Below are positions 27,815 to 39,904 of a stretch of 64,000 nt of DNA, piece by piece. The notes under the pieces are model-generated. The model had not been told where the DNA came from, ran no database searches, and saw only the letters and a list, made by a program, of their open reading frames with translations. A program made the position numbers and the translations under genes. Source of the DNA: Moringa oleifera (taxonomy: Eukaryota > Streptophyta > Magnoliopsida > Brassicales > Moringaceae); contig JAJFZO010000344.1 of the NCBI GenBank assembly GCA_021397835.1, positions 1,116,001 to 1,180,000 on the forward strand, read 5' to 3'. The first letter of the stretch is position 1. The number at the start of each line of letters is the position of its first letter.

Positions 27815-28560
27815 TTTGCCATGACCATGAAAACATTTCTAAAAAGAAACGACAGTTTTAGGAAAAAGAACAGAACTGAAGTTTAGCAAATAAATAATGA
27901 TTTAGATAAATAAGCAATGATATTATCTTATGCAGTAATTTCAGTAAAGAAATATCAATTTATGAATAAAGCCATGATGGTTCATAAGATGATACGAAAT
28001 TGGTGGCTAAGTCACGATTTAATCAAATATAGCACGGTTTCTTGTTCATGTTACAATATAGATGATACATAATGATTATTCTTTTGAAACACATAAAATC
28101 TTCACATTGTTAAGATGCATTATCTTTTAAATAGCTATTAGTCTCTTGACCCATCTGAACATTTTTTACTCTTGAAGAACAATGTGTTATTAAAAACATG
28201 AGCTTGATTATGTAAATCTTAGATATAACGTGAAGAGACCTAGCCAAAATCAATTGATCATTACTTTTTAATTCCTTTTCTAGCCTTTGTTTAGGTAAAT
28301 CTTAGATATAAACATGAAGAAAAAATTTGGAAAAATAGCCTAAAGACAAAAAGAGAAAGAGCTCAATGACAAAGAAAGCTCAAAGAAGCAAGAATATTAA
28401 TACTGTATGCATTAATTTTCTCATTTTTTGAATTTATTTACTTTTTAAAGGAGTATGGGTATTTTGGTCTTCATAATATATTTAAGTGTGAAAAATATAA
28501 AAGTTAGTAAAGATGGTTTGTTTCATAAAAAAAGGGACACGGGATGTTAATTTTGGTAAT
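25475..28560 (-). mobile_element. MULE DNA transposon remnant, ends not defined
   Basis: The transposase relic must belong to an element larger than its coding part. On the side upstream of the transposase, an AT-rich stretch ends near 28,530-28,560 with a GGGACACGGG motif and TTTTGGTAATCCCC, which is a plausible terminus. I could not find the matching inverted terminal repeat or a 9-bp target duplication on the other side, between about 24.5 and 25.5 kb. The given limits are therefore approximate and the right edge is a guess. Confidence 0.5.
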
Positions 28561-29112
28561 CCCCTCTATTTCTTAGTTTATAATTTATGAGTTGGACTAG
28601 GCCCTTATGTCTTTGTCTATGTGTGGTTTTTGAGCTGCTAGCTAGCAACTACCAAGAGGGACTATTGTTTGATCATTTTCATGATTTCATGGGACCCACC
28701 TTTCTTTCACGCTTTGAATCTTGACAGATCTAGCAAGCCTTCTTAACATGTGTCGTTTCATAACTTAGTGCATGGATGTCACGAGTCCATTGGCATAGGG
28801 TTAGACCTATTTCATAAGTGAGCAATATTTGGCAGGCCAAGAGATTTAGTTAAAGGGAGTAGAGGCACTACAAGCCCATGTTACACAGGTCATGCATACT
28901 TCATTGGCATCAAGCCCTTTTCATGAGGGCCACACCCACATGCATAAGGCTTTTTTTTTAATTCTTCTTTTATTTATAACAATATGAAGAGAACACATCA
29001 GGCTTGCTCTTGGAATGCCATGCTAACACCATGCTTAGCAAACCATGCAAGGACCAATCTTGAAACATCATGCCATAGGTGCAGTCACAGCATACCGAAA
29101 AATAGAAAGACA
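27815..29112. other. Non-coding stretch between MULE transposase and tRNA relics
   Basis: The first roughly 700 bases are AT-rich and probably belong to the MULE's upstream region. From about 28,570 the base composition becomes more even and mitochondrial-like. The whole stretch recurs in the second copy at 62286-63597. No open frame or RNA gene is recognisable here. Confidence 0.5.
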
Positions 29113-29185
29113 TTAAGCGACAAGAATCGAACCTATGGCCCTCTATACTAAAACAAATGCGCTGACCAAACTGCACTACACCTTG
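29113..29185 (-). pseudogene. trnP: Decayed mitochondrial tRNA-Pro (UGG) copy 1
   Basis: The reverse strand reads CAAGGTGTAGTGCAGTTTGG, then TCAGCGCATTTGTTTTAGTA, then TAGAGGGCCATAGGTTCGAT. It aligns along its full length with plant mitochondrial trnP-UGG. It is 73 bases because one base is lost in the anticodon loop, where TTTTGGGTA has become TTTTAGTA; the UGG anticodon is gone. The acceptor stem is also mispaired. It cannot be a working tRNA-Pro. It lies 187 bases beyond trnF, the usual mitochondrial neighbour. Confidence 0.88.
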
Positions 29186-29372
29186 TCTTACCCCCTGAAG
29201 CATATATATCTACTTAATCAATGAATACTCGAACCGAACTTGCCCATCCTATTGGGCATAGGGGGCAATAACCAATTTGCCTCTTGAACTATGTAGCTTT
29301 TTGCCTTTTTCACTTTACTTGAATTTAAAAATCATGTTCACACTCGACTATGTGTCCTTTAGACCCTTCACC

Positions 29373-29446
29373 CTCTTAAAAGTGGATTCAAACCACTCAC
29401 ACAAGGATTTTTAATCCTTTGCTCTAATCAGCTGAGCTACATGAAC
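29373..29446 (-). pseudogene. trnF: Decayed mitochondrial tRNA-Phe copy 1
   Basis: The reverse strand begins GTTCATGTAGCTCAGCTGAT and keeps TTAGAGCAAAGGAT. It aligns over 74 bases with native plant mitochondrial trnF-GAA. The anticodon loop has become TTAAAAA, which turns GAA into AAA. The T-loop TTCGAATC has become TTTGAATC, a loss of CpG. Base 4 of the acceptor stem is still C, the unedited genomic form that mitochondria convert to U in the transcript, which suggests transfer as DNA. Copy 2 at 63859-63932 keeps the GAA anticodon. Confidence 0.9.
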
Positions 29447-29798
29447 CACTTTCCTAAAGTTCGTTCTTTTCATGGAATAACGACCTACCTTAACACTTAA
29501 GTAGTAAAGGAAAAGCCCTTTACTAATCAATTTATTAGGCTTGCTTGTTCATTAAGCTTTCAAGCAGCTCTTTCAATTGCTACCTTATCTCCTAACATGC
29601 CCAAGAACCGAGATTTGTTTAATCCTTGAACGGCTATAGGGAGCTTGCTTATAGAAAAAAAATAGGTTAGTTAAATAAAAATAATGCACAATAAGCTCTC
29701 CGCTCTGAGTCACCAAATTGTGTAATTTTTTCTTCCGAGGGGCTTTACCAAGAGGTTCTTTCTCTCGCTAATTTTGCCCACCTGTTCCACTTTCATGC

Positions 29799-29886
29799 CA
29801 GAGGAAAAGAACTTCGAACCCATGATATGATCTTCTTGTATATCGACTTAGCAAATCAATACCTTAAGCCACTTAGCCATTCCTTC
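29799..29886 (-). pseudogene. trnS: Decayed mitochondrial tRNA-Ser (GCU)
   Basis: An 88-base sequence on the reverse strand matches plant mitochondrial trnS-GCU, including GGCTAAGTGGCTTAAGG, the anticodon arm GATTTGCTAAGTC with GCT intact, and the long variable arm with CAAGAAGAT. The T arm is damaged: ATGGG now faces TTCTT, so the stem cannot form. The acceptor stem has one clear mismatch. It stands 352 bases from trnF, completing the trnS-trnF-trnP order known from plant mitochondria. The second copy would lie just beyond the end of the window. Confidence 0.87.
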
Positions 29887-32800
29887 AAGTTATTGATCAT
29901 AATTTTTTATGTAGTTGGTTGCTCGAAGGCTATCTAATCCAATCAACATAAGTCATAGTGTGCTAGCACGTATACTTTTCCTCTATTTATAAGATAGACC
30001 TATCCAAATCTGCCCAGCATCCAAGCCATCAAAATCTTCCACTTTTTTCCTTCGGTGATGCCTCTTTTTTATGATGAACTTTATCAGTCTTTTGCCTCTA
30101 ACTTGACCATGTTTGAAATATCTTGTCTGAAAGGACTAGAAGAGAAGACAAGGTCAAGCTAAGCCCTTACCCATCTGAATTGAATTCATATGTCCTTCAT
30201 CTAGTCGAGATTTCCTAGATTGTGACTCTTTTATTACATTATGGAAAAGTTTATTCTCATCATGATCAATCCACGTCCTACCGTAGTGCCTGAAGAACCT
30301 TAACAACTAAGGCTAGCTTACTAAGGCAAAGGAATTTCTTGTTAGTTACACGAGCTAGTCAGCCTTTTTCTTGCTTCTATCTAGCTATTTAATCTTTTAA
30401 ATAGGCCTTGTTACTACAGAAAAGTTGCTTTATACAGGAATTGTGACATGGCTTAGCTTTTTCTAACTCTAAGAAAGGAGTAGTTATCTTGTCTGGCTTA
30501 GCTCATGAATTCCTAAATCGGAAGATTCGTAGCTACTTAGACTTGTAAGACAAGAGCTACTAATTGAAAGAAAAAAAGCTAGTAATCGTCCAGTGTGTAG
30601 GAAAGAAAAGATAGAAGATAACATCAAAGTCTATAATAAAAATAGAGTAAGGAGTTAAGTTAATCTATAAACATCAATTAGAATTTAGTGGCTAATAACT
30701 ACTTACTTCTTTGAAATATTAAATCTAGCTTAGTATGAGTTCTACGTTAGTAAATGAAGAATTGGGTGATATCAAATCCTATGTTCAAAAGTAAAGCACC
30801 ATTATTTGATCAGCCTAAAGAAAGACTTCAAGACAAAAACTCTAGATGTGAGGAAAGGTTGAAATGACAAGAAGAGCGCTTAGTAAGGAGACAACACCAA
30901 AGGGAGGAAATTTTCGCAAGTCTTTTGGCTGCTTTGCCTTTCGATGTGAAAAAGGAAAATACTTTGCCTTTCAATGTAGTTTTAAGTCTTCGATGTCCTT
31001 CAAAGACTGATAAGAACCAGAATAGATACTAACAGAGTTTTAGAATGGGATTGATGATGAGTGGGCCAAAGCCCCTAAATCTTTGGGTTTGGGAGCCAAG
31101 TTCAACCCGTCTTTATTCATCGTATGAGATGTTGTTACACCATACACAATAAGAAAATACCAAGCATAAATCTTGATGATTTTTAATTTTAGTATTTTCA
31201 CATATGATTCACTACTACAAGCTCTTTGTATAGTAACACTTGAGGGAGGTGGTTCAACTACCTTTTTCATTGTGTTTATGAATGGAATATCAAATCAAAA
31301 ATTTCTTTATCTTTCATTACCATGCCATTGATGAAGATTCATAGCTTGGGAAAAGTCCTAAAATCTTTCCTTCTAGCATTGCGATAAAGTATTAACAGAG
31401 CAGAGCGATAAGACCCACTTTAAGAGAAAGTGCAAGGGAAAGACCCAAACATTGAGAAGCAGGGAACGAGGTTATATTGCTTTAAAAGAGTTATTTATAG
31501 TGAACCACAAGCAATAGCTTTAAGTCAGAGAAACAAGTAATCATACCCCTAGAATAGAAAGATATTTCACTTCAAAATCGTTACTAAAAGCATTATAAGC
31601 ACACTTCCTATCTAGGCAAACCAAACCTAAAAAAGCACATTTTTCTTGGCTACCTTTGCAAGAGCGAATGTGCGAGACAGTAGAATTGATTATCAAGGCT
31701 GCAAGATAAAAGGAAAGTTCCTGCGTTAGGAAAGTTTTTGCACCAACTATTGGGTATCTGTCTCTGTTTGGCTCTCTCAACTCATACTTATGATAGGCAG
31801 GCTCAATGCCGAATATTTATCTCTTGAAATCCTTCTCTTTTAATTTTTGGTATTCAGTTGTCTTCCTTGGTTCCACCCTTCCATTCATGAAGCAGATCAT
31901 CGGGAAGAGTGTTTCTCAAGTGCAAAGCAAGAGTTTTCGGCCCTTTCACATCGATCGACAAACAAAACTCCTAATAGAAAGCCACTTTCTTGTTTTTGAA
32001 AATCAACACATTGAAATATCTTTGATTTCACGCTAGAATAAGTTTCTATTTATTTTTGCCCGTTTTTCCATTTGCTGAGCTCTAAGCTCCTCTGGCTAAT
32101 CATGATATGTGCATGCTGGTTACTCTACTTTAGTAGTGCCTTAACTAGTAATCCACTACTGATTTAGGATTTGGTACTGACACCTATCTTACTAACTATA
32201 AGCCTTTTGAAAAAATATACATATTAGGGTATATTCCATTTTTTTTACAACTTTATCAAAGACTCTGTGACTTGGGAAGTCCTAAGAGTAGGATTAAGCA
32301 ACAACATGTAGATCATCAAAAAGGTCATTTTCCTACTTGCAGAAACCCCTTTTTATAATCTGCTTCATGAATGTTAAGGATTAATAAAAAACTAGATGTA
32401 TTATTTTAGCATATCATAAGTGAGCCTGCTTATTGCTAAACTTATAATCGTTCATAAACTTCAAGGCGAGTTTAAAAGCTTAACAATTGACTTTGGAGAG
32501 CCCTTCTTGGACTTAACTCTTCCATAAAAGCAAGTAAACAATATATCTAGTAGTCTATTAGCAGCAAAGAGAAGCTTGCTAAGCGAAGGAGCTAGGTTCA
32601 ACTATTTCACCAATCCAGAGCAATGTCCCCATGTTATGTTCTTGTCTCGAGGTAAGTCTGTTATCTTAGCCTTATTGTCTACCTTTACTTAGTCTTTCTT
32701 TCCTTGACAAGAGAAAATAAATCCTTCCCTTGAGCTTTCATCAGAAAGATGAGAAAGAATTAGTTCGCTAATGGACTTTCATATGAAGGCTGTTTTCTTT

Positions 32801-35800
32801 GTGTTTAATGGCATGTTTGTGATCCAATTGTAAAACTACTACCATATGAATGTCCTCTTCATTACTTTAGGACTAGGCTAGCAAATCAAACAACTTTATG
32901 TTAACAACACCTTTCACTTATAACATTCATCAAAATTAATGAGGTGCCCACAGCAAATGAGAATAACAAGACTCTACGGCTTAATAAGTTCTTTCCTTAC
33001 CAAAACCCTTACTCGAGCCTTGACAGGGTGAGAGCAGTTAGGTCGAAATGAGACCTTTCTTTGCGAGAAGGTTGCATTGCTTTTGCATGAAGATTAAGAA
33101 CCTGTAGATGACAGAATTAGTTTATGTTAAGAAGGATTTATATGAGGTGGCGAGATGCTCAATCGTTAATAGTCTTCTTTTTATGGGCAATGCATGGGAC
33201 TTCGATCTAAGTTGAGCTAGCCCTAGTATGGACTATCTTAAGTGTCGTGACCTTAACTATATGATTTTGATCTATTATAGGATTATTCCTAGTCACATAT
33301 TGATTCTATTTTTTGAAATGCTTCACCCAAGCCTTCAAATGTAGCTTCAAAGATAAGGCCTTCAAATGTAGATTCTTCCAAAGATAGACTGACCAATAGG
33401 TTTGTTCAAATTAGAGGTCTTGGGCTTGGGCCTCCTTATTTCTTTCTAACTTCTGCTTGTTGGTGGTGGGCATGCATGAGCATCCCTCTCCTTCTACTGT
33501 TATGCGTGCTGACTATCTTCCAAATCTTGTTGCCCTTCTATTGTCGCGTATGGTGTCGGTAGGCCATCATATGTGTATGGTTATGGTTTGCTTCTAGTCT
33601 GGGAACTTATACCGAATTAGTAAGTCTAAAGTTATCCGAAGCTTTAATTTAAGTGTAATGAGTTGCATGGACATTCAATCTAATCTCATGGACAGGCAAT
33701 TGTTTGCTTTGAAATAGTCTTGATGTGGTTCGTGACCTAAGCAACACGGATTTGAATATAGCTGTTATAGGTATGCCCAATACCTAAGCTCTCTTTTTCT
33801 AGTTTCCAAGAGGTGTCAAAATAGAAAGAAAAATACCGATCATCCCTTAAGAGATGCCTAAAGGGCAGAAAACCAAAACAAGAGATAGAGCTAGGCTTAA
33901 AGATGGCATGGTTTTCACTTTCTCGCTTTGATCAGGTCGCAGATATCGGGGTACTGGCAACTAGCTTATGGTGCCTTCTTTTTATTATTTAACCGCTGTC
34001 GATCCTCGTGATCTCAAATAGTAATTCCTTGGTTGCCCTCAAGTCTCAATGCCACATTTTGTGTTCTTGCTTCCTTTTGGACGTGTAGGTGGATCCTATC
34101 TTCTCATTTTTTTTCTTTGGCTTCCATGCATGCAGGAGGTTTAACATTGGCTTTGTTGTCAAGGAAGAAGCCTATGTGGTGGGTTTGACTACTACAAGAG
34201 TGCATATTAATTATCAATCAGTTAATTTTCATTCAAGAGATTTAATGGGATTTAATTTACTATGATATTTTTTTCACGATCTTGATTGAATGAATTAACT
34301 ATTTTATTTTATAGAAATGTAATCGACTATATGATATCTCTTTTTTAAGTGCAAGAGATAGTAATGGTCACATTTCGTCTTCTTCGAAAGATGGGAATGA
34401 AAGATCAACTCAATAATCATTAATAATAGCATTTTTGCAACTTGTAACACATGCTTATCAAGTCATAAAGGCCCTTTGCGACAAATTTACTGATTTACAA
34501 ACCTACTTTAAGTCTTATGTGGAAGTTAAATAGTGAAAGGAAATTTTTTAATTTCCAAGATCAAAGAGCCTAGAACCGAAGAGGAGAGCACTAACAAGCT
34601 ATTCAGTTGATCTCAAAGAGCTAACCTCAATGGAAAAAGACAAGGTAAGCATCCAAAGCAGCATCAGCTGAACTAATGTATCAAGTTTCTAATGCAATAC
34701 ATCTAGTTTATCCTAAAGCAACATTTCTCAAACTAGCATTCCCATCAGCAGAGGATGAAACCATTGCTTGTTTATCCTAACGAGGGTTTATGAATCACTC
34801 AAATAAGCCTTTTTAGCCACATATAAATCGGCATCCTTATCCATATCTTTATGCGTAAGGGGCATCAAAATCTAAATCTGTAAAAAGAATTTGGGAATCC
34901 CCATTCATACCCGTATTGGCTAAATCTAGCATAGAGAGTCTTGTTTCGATACGTGAATAAATCTCTTTAAAAGGCATCTCGATGAAAGAGGACTGAGAAC
35001 CATAAGGCAAGCATCAAAATGCTAGCACAAACAACTCACATAGACATGCATGACAAGGTGTGTAAGGCCAACCAAGCCACCACTTTTACTAGATATAGGT
35101 CCAGATGACGTAAGAGCCTGCCACTGAAACCCAAACCTTAAGGGGCTAAGGTCCAAGGGGTATACTGCTAAAATTGTCTCCTTACCCAAGGGTTTGATTT
35201 CACACAAGCATAACTCCTCCAATAACGAGAGAAACTTCGCACATAATGGCTGAAGTCCTTTTTTTTGAAAATCCTATTAACTTCGCAAGGGACAAAATAA
35301 GTAAGATAAAGATTAAATTAAGCATAGAAGTTTTAAGAATCAGAGGATAGAACTTCTTAATGCTTGCCAGGGACCGATGTAATTAGGATAAAAGCTTGCC
35401 ATGACTTCCAAGCAAGTTGTGTTAGGTCACACTTCTTGAAGTGCTAACCTAGTAACACAGCACTACTCTAAATTGAATCTATTTGAATAGCTTGAAATTC
35501 TATTATCTGAGCTAGCCATTACATATGGAGGTTGATCGACAAGAGATGTTACTTTCTTTCAATCAATAATGAGAAGGCCACGCCACCCACGAGAGCTTTA
35601 TTTCACTATACTATATATTTTTTTGGAATTCTATTTTCTTTGCTTGCACAATTACTAAGCTTAAGCCTGGCTATTTGATCCTTTAGTCATAACTCCAAGC
35701 GAAGAAGTTTATGTATTCCCCGAGGGAATAGATCGAATTAGAGTTTTCGGCCTCAACTTATGTCAGCAAAGTGTTTGATGAACATGGGCTTGTAGACTGT

Positions 35801-36828
35801 TCTTAGCACCCAAATTTCTCTATTAACTTCATCCTTAGTGGGTGGAGAGAGAAGATAGCATATGAACATCAAGTGGAGCAAGGTGGAGCACTCTTCAAAC
35901 CAAAGAAGTATATAGAATGATTTGAACCAGTAACAATAACCAACCGATTGTGAGAGCTGGCCAAGCAAAGGCATAAAAGATTGTTAACTCTTATTGTTAT
36001 TACAAGCCTAAAGGCCAAAGGTGGGACATTAATCCAAAGAACAAGTACAATATGAAGCCCTTCCTTCATCAAAGAAAGGATCGGACAAACAGTAGAAAAG
36101 CTAAGATAAAGTCACTTCCTTAATCACTCAGGTACGACTTTATTAAGTAAATTAACTCTATCTTTACTAGTAGCCATGGTAGGCATCATTTAACTTGAGT
36201 TCTTTAAAGCCTTTCATGCCTCACTTCATTAGTGCTTTTCACTATATCTTTTTTGAAGCAACAAGAATTCTTTCCTTACGGAAGGGTCTCGTTTTCTTGT
36301 ATGGGCTTTCCCCAAGGTGTATGTAATAAGTCTTACCTAGCCAGATCTTAAGATCTTGTGGTTTATTAATCTACAAATGCTTTATATGCAGCCAAATCTG
36401 CTAAACAACATAATCTACTGATCTAGATAGGTGAGCTGGTATATAACCAAGGAAGAACAAAGGGAAAACTCGACCAAAAGATGAGCTAACCTAAACGCCC
36501 ATGAACAGATATTTTGAATACTGAAAAAAGTAGGTAGAAGGCCTACAACTAACATACTCTTGCTTTTTTTCTCGTGCATTCAATCATCCTATGGTCAAGC
36601 TTTGGACGAAGTTCACGCTCGGTCCTTTAGTGACATTTTCTATTTCGTAAATGAGACTTGTCAATGATGGTTGTTAGCAAAGCAAAATTTTCCCCTTTAT
36701 CTTGAATGACTAGTGTCATTAGCCTCTTGGTCCCCATTGGGTTTGGTGGAGCGTTGTCATGACTTTCAAAAAATTACTAATTTTCATGAGGCACGACTCG
36801 AAGAAAGAAATAAATCCAACTTTTAGAG
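29887..36828. other. 7-kb gene-free decayed mitochondrial-type DNA
   Basis: No open frame above about 80 codons and no recognised gene or RNA motif on either strand. Short direct repeats occur at about 30,916-30,980 (CTTTGCCTTTC..ATGT twice) and 33,330-33,370 (CCTTCAAATGTAG twice). The open stretches at 31.04-31.27, 31.54-31.78, 31.81-32.04, 35.02-35.22 and 35.75-36.07 kb resemble nothing I know. Location between two mitochondrial relics suggests the same origin, but this is inference. Confidence 0.5.
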
Positions 36829-37124
36829 CACTACAAAAAAATTTAAAAGTAGTGACACAATATGGTGACCGATAAAATTAGTCGCTAAATAATAATAAAA
36901 TAGCGATAGATTTACTACAAAATGAAATTTTACCATAACGACGAAATAATAACATATTAAAAACACACATTAGTTATAGATGCTATCTTCATCGTTAAAT
37001 TTATTTTTAATTCATTTATTTTAATTTTTGATCAACTTTAAAATATATTAGCAATCAAATTTTAATCGATAGTTAATCAAAGATCTAGCAACTATAACGC
37101 TTCGATCATTTTGTAGGAAATGCA

Positions 37125-38150
37125 GCCTAGTGACCACCTCATGGGCAGTCACAAGGGCTACAAGCTTGCTACCTTTAGAGGAAGCCATGGCCAAAAACTT
37201 AATTGTTGCCTTCAAAGCCAGCAAGCTTGTCACCTTTGGAGGTGCTACTTTCAAAGGTAGCCATGCAGGGCCATCACAAAAGCAAGCTGGTGACCAGCTT
37301 ACTACCTTCGGAGGCAGCCATGCATGTCGGTAAGCTTACTGCCTTTGAAGCAAGCCGGCCGGAAGGCCTTCCAAGGCAGCCATGCATTGCCGCAAGCTTG
37401 TTGCCTCAATTCAAAGGTTACCATGCATGGGCATTACCAAGGCAGCCATGACCTTCGAAGGTGACTGCGATGGCCATGAAGAAGGCAGCCATGGCCTTCG
37501 AAGGTGGCAGCCATGGCAGTGAAGGTAGCCATAGCCTTCGAAGGTGGCTACCATTGTGGTGAAACAGGCAGCCACGACCCACCATGAAGGCAGCTACAAC
37601 ACCCACGAAGGTAGCCACAACACTTACGAAGGCAATCACAGACGCCCACAAAGGTAGCCACAGGCATCCATGAAGGTAGCCGCTAGTGCCCAAGAAGGCA
37701 ACCACGGTTGCCTACGAAGGCAGCCATGGCCTTCAAAGGTGATAGCCATGGCCTCAAAGGCAGTAGCCATGGCATTAAAAGGCGGTAGCCATGGTCGTCG
37801 TGATAACGAAGGTAGCCATGATTGCCACGAAAGCCTCGATGCATGGGCACGAAGGCAGCCATAGCTGCCTTAAAAGCCTTCATGCATGGCTGTGAAGGCA
37901 GCCACATTCCTACCGCCAAAGCATCCACGCATGGCCGGAAGGGCAGTCATGGCCTTAAGGTGCTAACGATGGCTGTTGCGCAAGCGTTCATGAGTGGTCG
38001 TGAAGGCAGCCATGGCCTTCGAATCTGGCAGCCATGGCCTTCGAATCTAGCAGCCATGGCCTTCTAAGGTTGTAGCCATGGCTGCCATGAAAGTGATCAT
38101 GCATGGGCTCGAAGGTGGTGGCCATGGTCGCGAAGGCATTGCTGCCTTCG
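37125..38150. repeat. GC-rich degenerate minisatellite inside the CACTA element
   Basis: About 1 kb is made of variants of a 20-40 bp unit built around AAGGCAGCCATGGCCTTCGA and AAGGTGGCAGCCATGG, in head-to-tail order with many substitutions. The unit contains the palindromes CCATGG and CCTTCGAAGG, so neighbouring units can also pair with each other. Several frames on both strands stay open for 60-95 codons only because the repeat lacks stop codons; I do not regard these as genes. It is much more GC-rich than the surrounding DNA. Internal minisatellites are known from other CACTA elements. Confidence 0.9.
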
Positions 38151-38247
38151 CTTGATTTTACTTTCACTATGGAGGCAACGGTGGATTTCATTTCTGTCAC
38201 TAGATTTCACTTTTAGTGACCGCCACTTACTTTTGTCACTAAGTGCT

Positions 38248-38265
38248 TATAAATTAAAACCCTAA
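38248..38265 (+). promoter_or_regulatory. TATA box and telo-box-like motif of the CACTA element
   Basis: TATAAATT at 38248-38255 is followed at once by AAACCCTAA (telo-box motif) and a pyrimidine-rich leader with runs of CTTTT and TCTCC. Just upstream (38196-38245) are three GTCAC or AGTGAC motifs resembling the element's subterminal repeats. This fits a plant promoter facing right, toward the coiled-coil segment at 39.6 kb. No expression evidence is available. Confidence 0.45.
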
Positions 38266-38619
38266 TTTTTTTTCCTTTCACACGAGTGCCGTTTCCTGTC
38301 CCCCCATTTCTATTATTGTCTCTACTTTTTCTTCTCAAACTATTTCCTTTTTGTTTACTCCATTTCTCCTCTAACTTTATTATTGTCTCTGCATCTATCT
38401 ATACATATGATTCTCAAATTTTTCATTTCATCTCCCTGCTCAGCAAGCGGCACCATCTTTCCCCTATTTATCTTGCTGTCTCAAAACCAAGTCTTTACCA
38501 CTCTCTCCTTGCTTAGTGTTTTAGTGTGTGCCATTTTCTCCTCTATTTTTTTCACTGTGAATAGCCATATTCTCTTTCCTCTTTACTTAATAATTTGTGC
38601 AGTTATTTGTTGAAATTAT

Positions 38620-39630
38620 TGATGATGATATTAATGATTGAAAAATCTTGTATAGGAATATTATGATTAGATTTGATAACTATAAAAATATTTTAGATTT
38701 TAAATAAATTGTTTAGTTATTTATTACATGTTTTAATAAATTTAATTTATGGTATATTATTAAGTAATTATTGAATTTGGTTGTAATTTAAGATAAATAT
38801 TTTAATTATATTTTTATGAAATTTAAATTAGTTAGATATTTATTAAATTTTATAATTGTTAATTTTATTTATTAATAAATTTAGTTTATGTTAGATTATT
38901 TAAAAAATAATCTAATTAGTTTGTGATGTAAGATAAATAAGTTAATTAGAGTATTGAGGAATTTAAATTAGTTAGATATTAATTAAATTATATAATTGTT
39001 AATTTTATAGGTTAATTATAAATAAATTTTATTTATATTAAATTAGATAGATAACAGTTTAATTAGAATATAATTTGAGATAAATAATTTAATTAGATTT
39101 TTATGAAATTTAAATTAGTTAGATATTAATTAAATTTTGCAATTGTTAATTTTATTTATTAATAAAATTAGTTAATTTATTATTGATTACATAGATAATA
39201 GTTTAATTACATTGTAATTTCATGACATAAATAATTTAGTTAATTAGATTTTTTATGAAAATTAATTTACTTAGATGTTGATTAAATTTTGGAGTTGTTA
39301 ATTTTATTTTTTTAAATAAATTTAGTTTATGTTAATTACATATTTACATATGGATGATTATTACTAATGTTCAGAAAATTTGTTCATATGTTAATCAATT
39401 AAATTAATCTATTATATGATAATAATAAAATATTACTATTAGCAAAGTTAGACTTCACACATATTCTTTAGATACACCGTTTGAGAATTATTAGTGAACA
39501 TTTATTGTCCATCACGTGTTTGTACGTGCATTAAAATAAATTGTTCAATAATAATTCTTGAATTGTCTAGATCGGACAATTTAAAAATGTAACATTTATG
39601 TACAACACATGTGTAATTTGTTGTTCATTC
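38620..39630. other. AT-rich stretch within the CACTA element, intron-like
   Basis: About 1 kb of very AT-rich DNA with repeated blocks such as AAATTAGTTAGATATTAATT and TTGTTAATTTTATTTATTAA recurring three to four times. It separates the promoter-like region from the coiled-coil coding segment and could be an intron. No coding potential is visible. Confidence 0.5.
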
Positions 39631-39631
39631 T

Positions 39632-39904
39632 ATGAAGAAGCGTATGAAGGAGGAATGTAGGACTTTAAAAGAGAGATTGGAGAAGGAGCGTAAGGCGAGG
39701 CAGCATGATCACATACGTTTCGAGACCGAATTGCAACAGCACTTACAGAGAGAGCTTGATATGAACAAGCATATCCGTAGGATAGAGGCTTTCTTTTTGG
39801 AAAACGGGCCCAAGCACCGCCTAATAATTAGATGTAATTTTTTATATGAATATTGTATTTCACGAGAATATAACATATTATCTTGTATTTATTATGTTTT
39901 ATGA
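39632..39904 (+). CDS. Coiled-coil C-terminal fragment resembling En/Spm-associated (Ptta-type) proteins
   Basis: A 90-codon frame whose first 60 residues are highly charged and helical (MKKRMKEECRTLKERLEKER and similar, then ELQQHLQRELDMNKHIRRIE), with regular hydrophobic spacing typical of a coiled coil, followed by an AFFLENG-like end. Plant En/Spm (Ptta-type) transposon proteins commonly end in such a glutamine/glutamate-rich coiled coil near the right end of CACTA elements, and this position fits. The annotated ATG may only be an internal Met of an exon joined to upstream sequence. The tail after about residue 65 is AT-rich and probably not real protein. The family call rests on pattern and context, not on catalytic motifs. 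Confidence 0.45.
   Translation: MKKRMKEECRTLKERLEKERKARQHDHIRFETELQQHLQRELDMNKHIRRIEAFFLENGPKHRLIIRCNFLYEYCISREYNILSCIYYVL

Larger units (their letters stand above)
25803..29515. repeat. Right arm of the tandem duplication, copy 1 (MULE plus tRNA relics)
   Basis: This matches 60205-64000 base for base with modest divergence, including the MULE, the AT-rich stretch behind it, and the trnP and trnF relics. The match reaches the end of the window, so the true right limit is not seen. Since both copies share the MULE at the same place, the MULE was inserted before the duplication. Confidence 0.88.

Noticed and set aside
37130..38067. Overlapping open frames of 60-95 codons on both strands
   Set aside because: They arise from the GC-rich minisatellite, which has no stop codons in several frames. 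The translations are repetitive and match no protein.
38286..38613. Two overlapping open frames rich in Leu, Phe and Ser
   Set aside because: They read through a pyrimidine-rich leader of the CACTA element; composition explains them.
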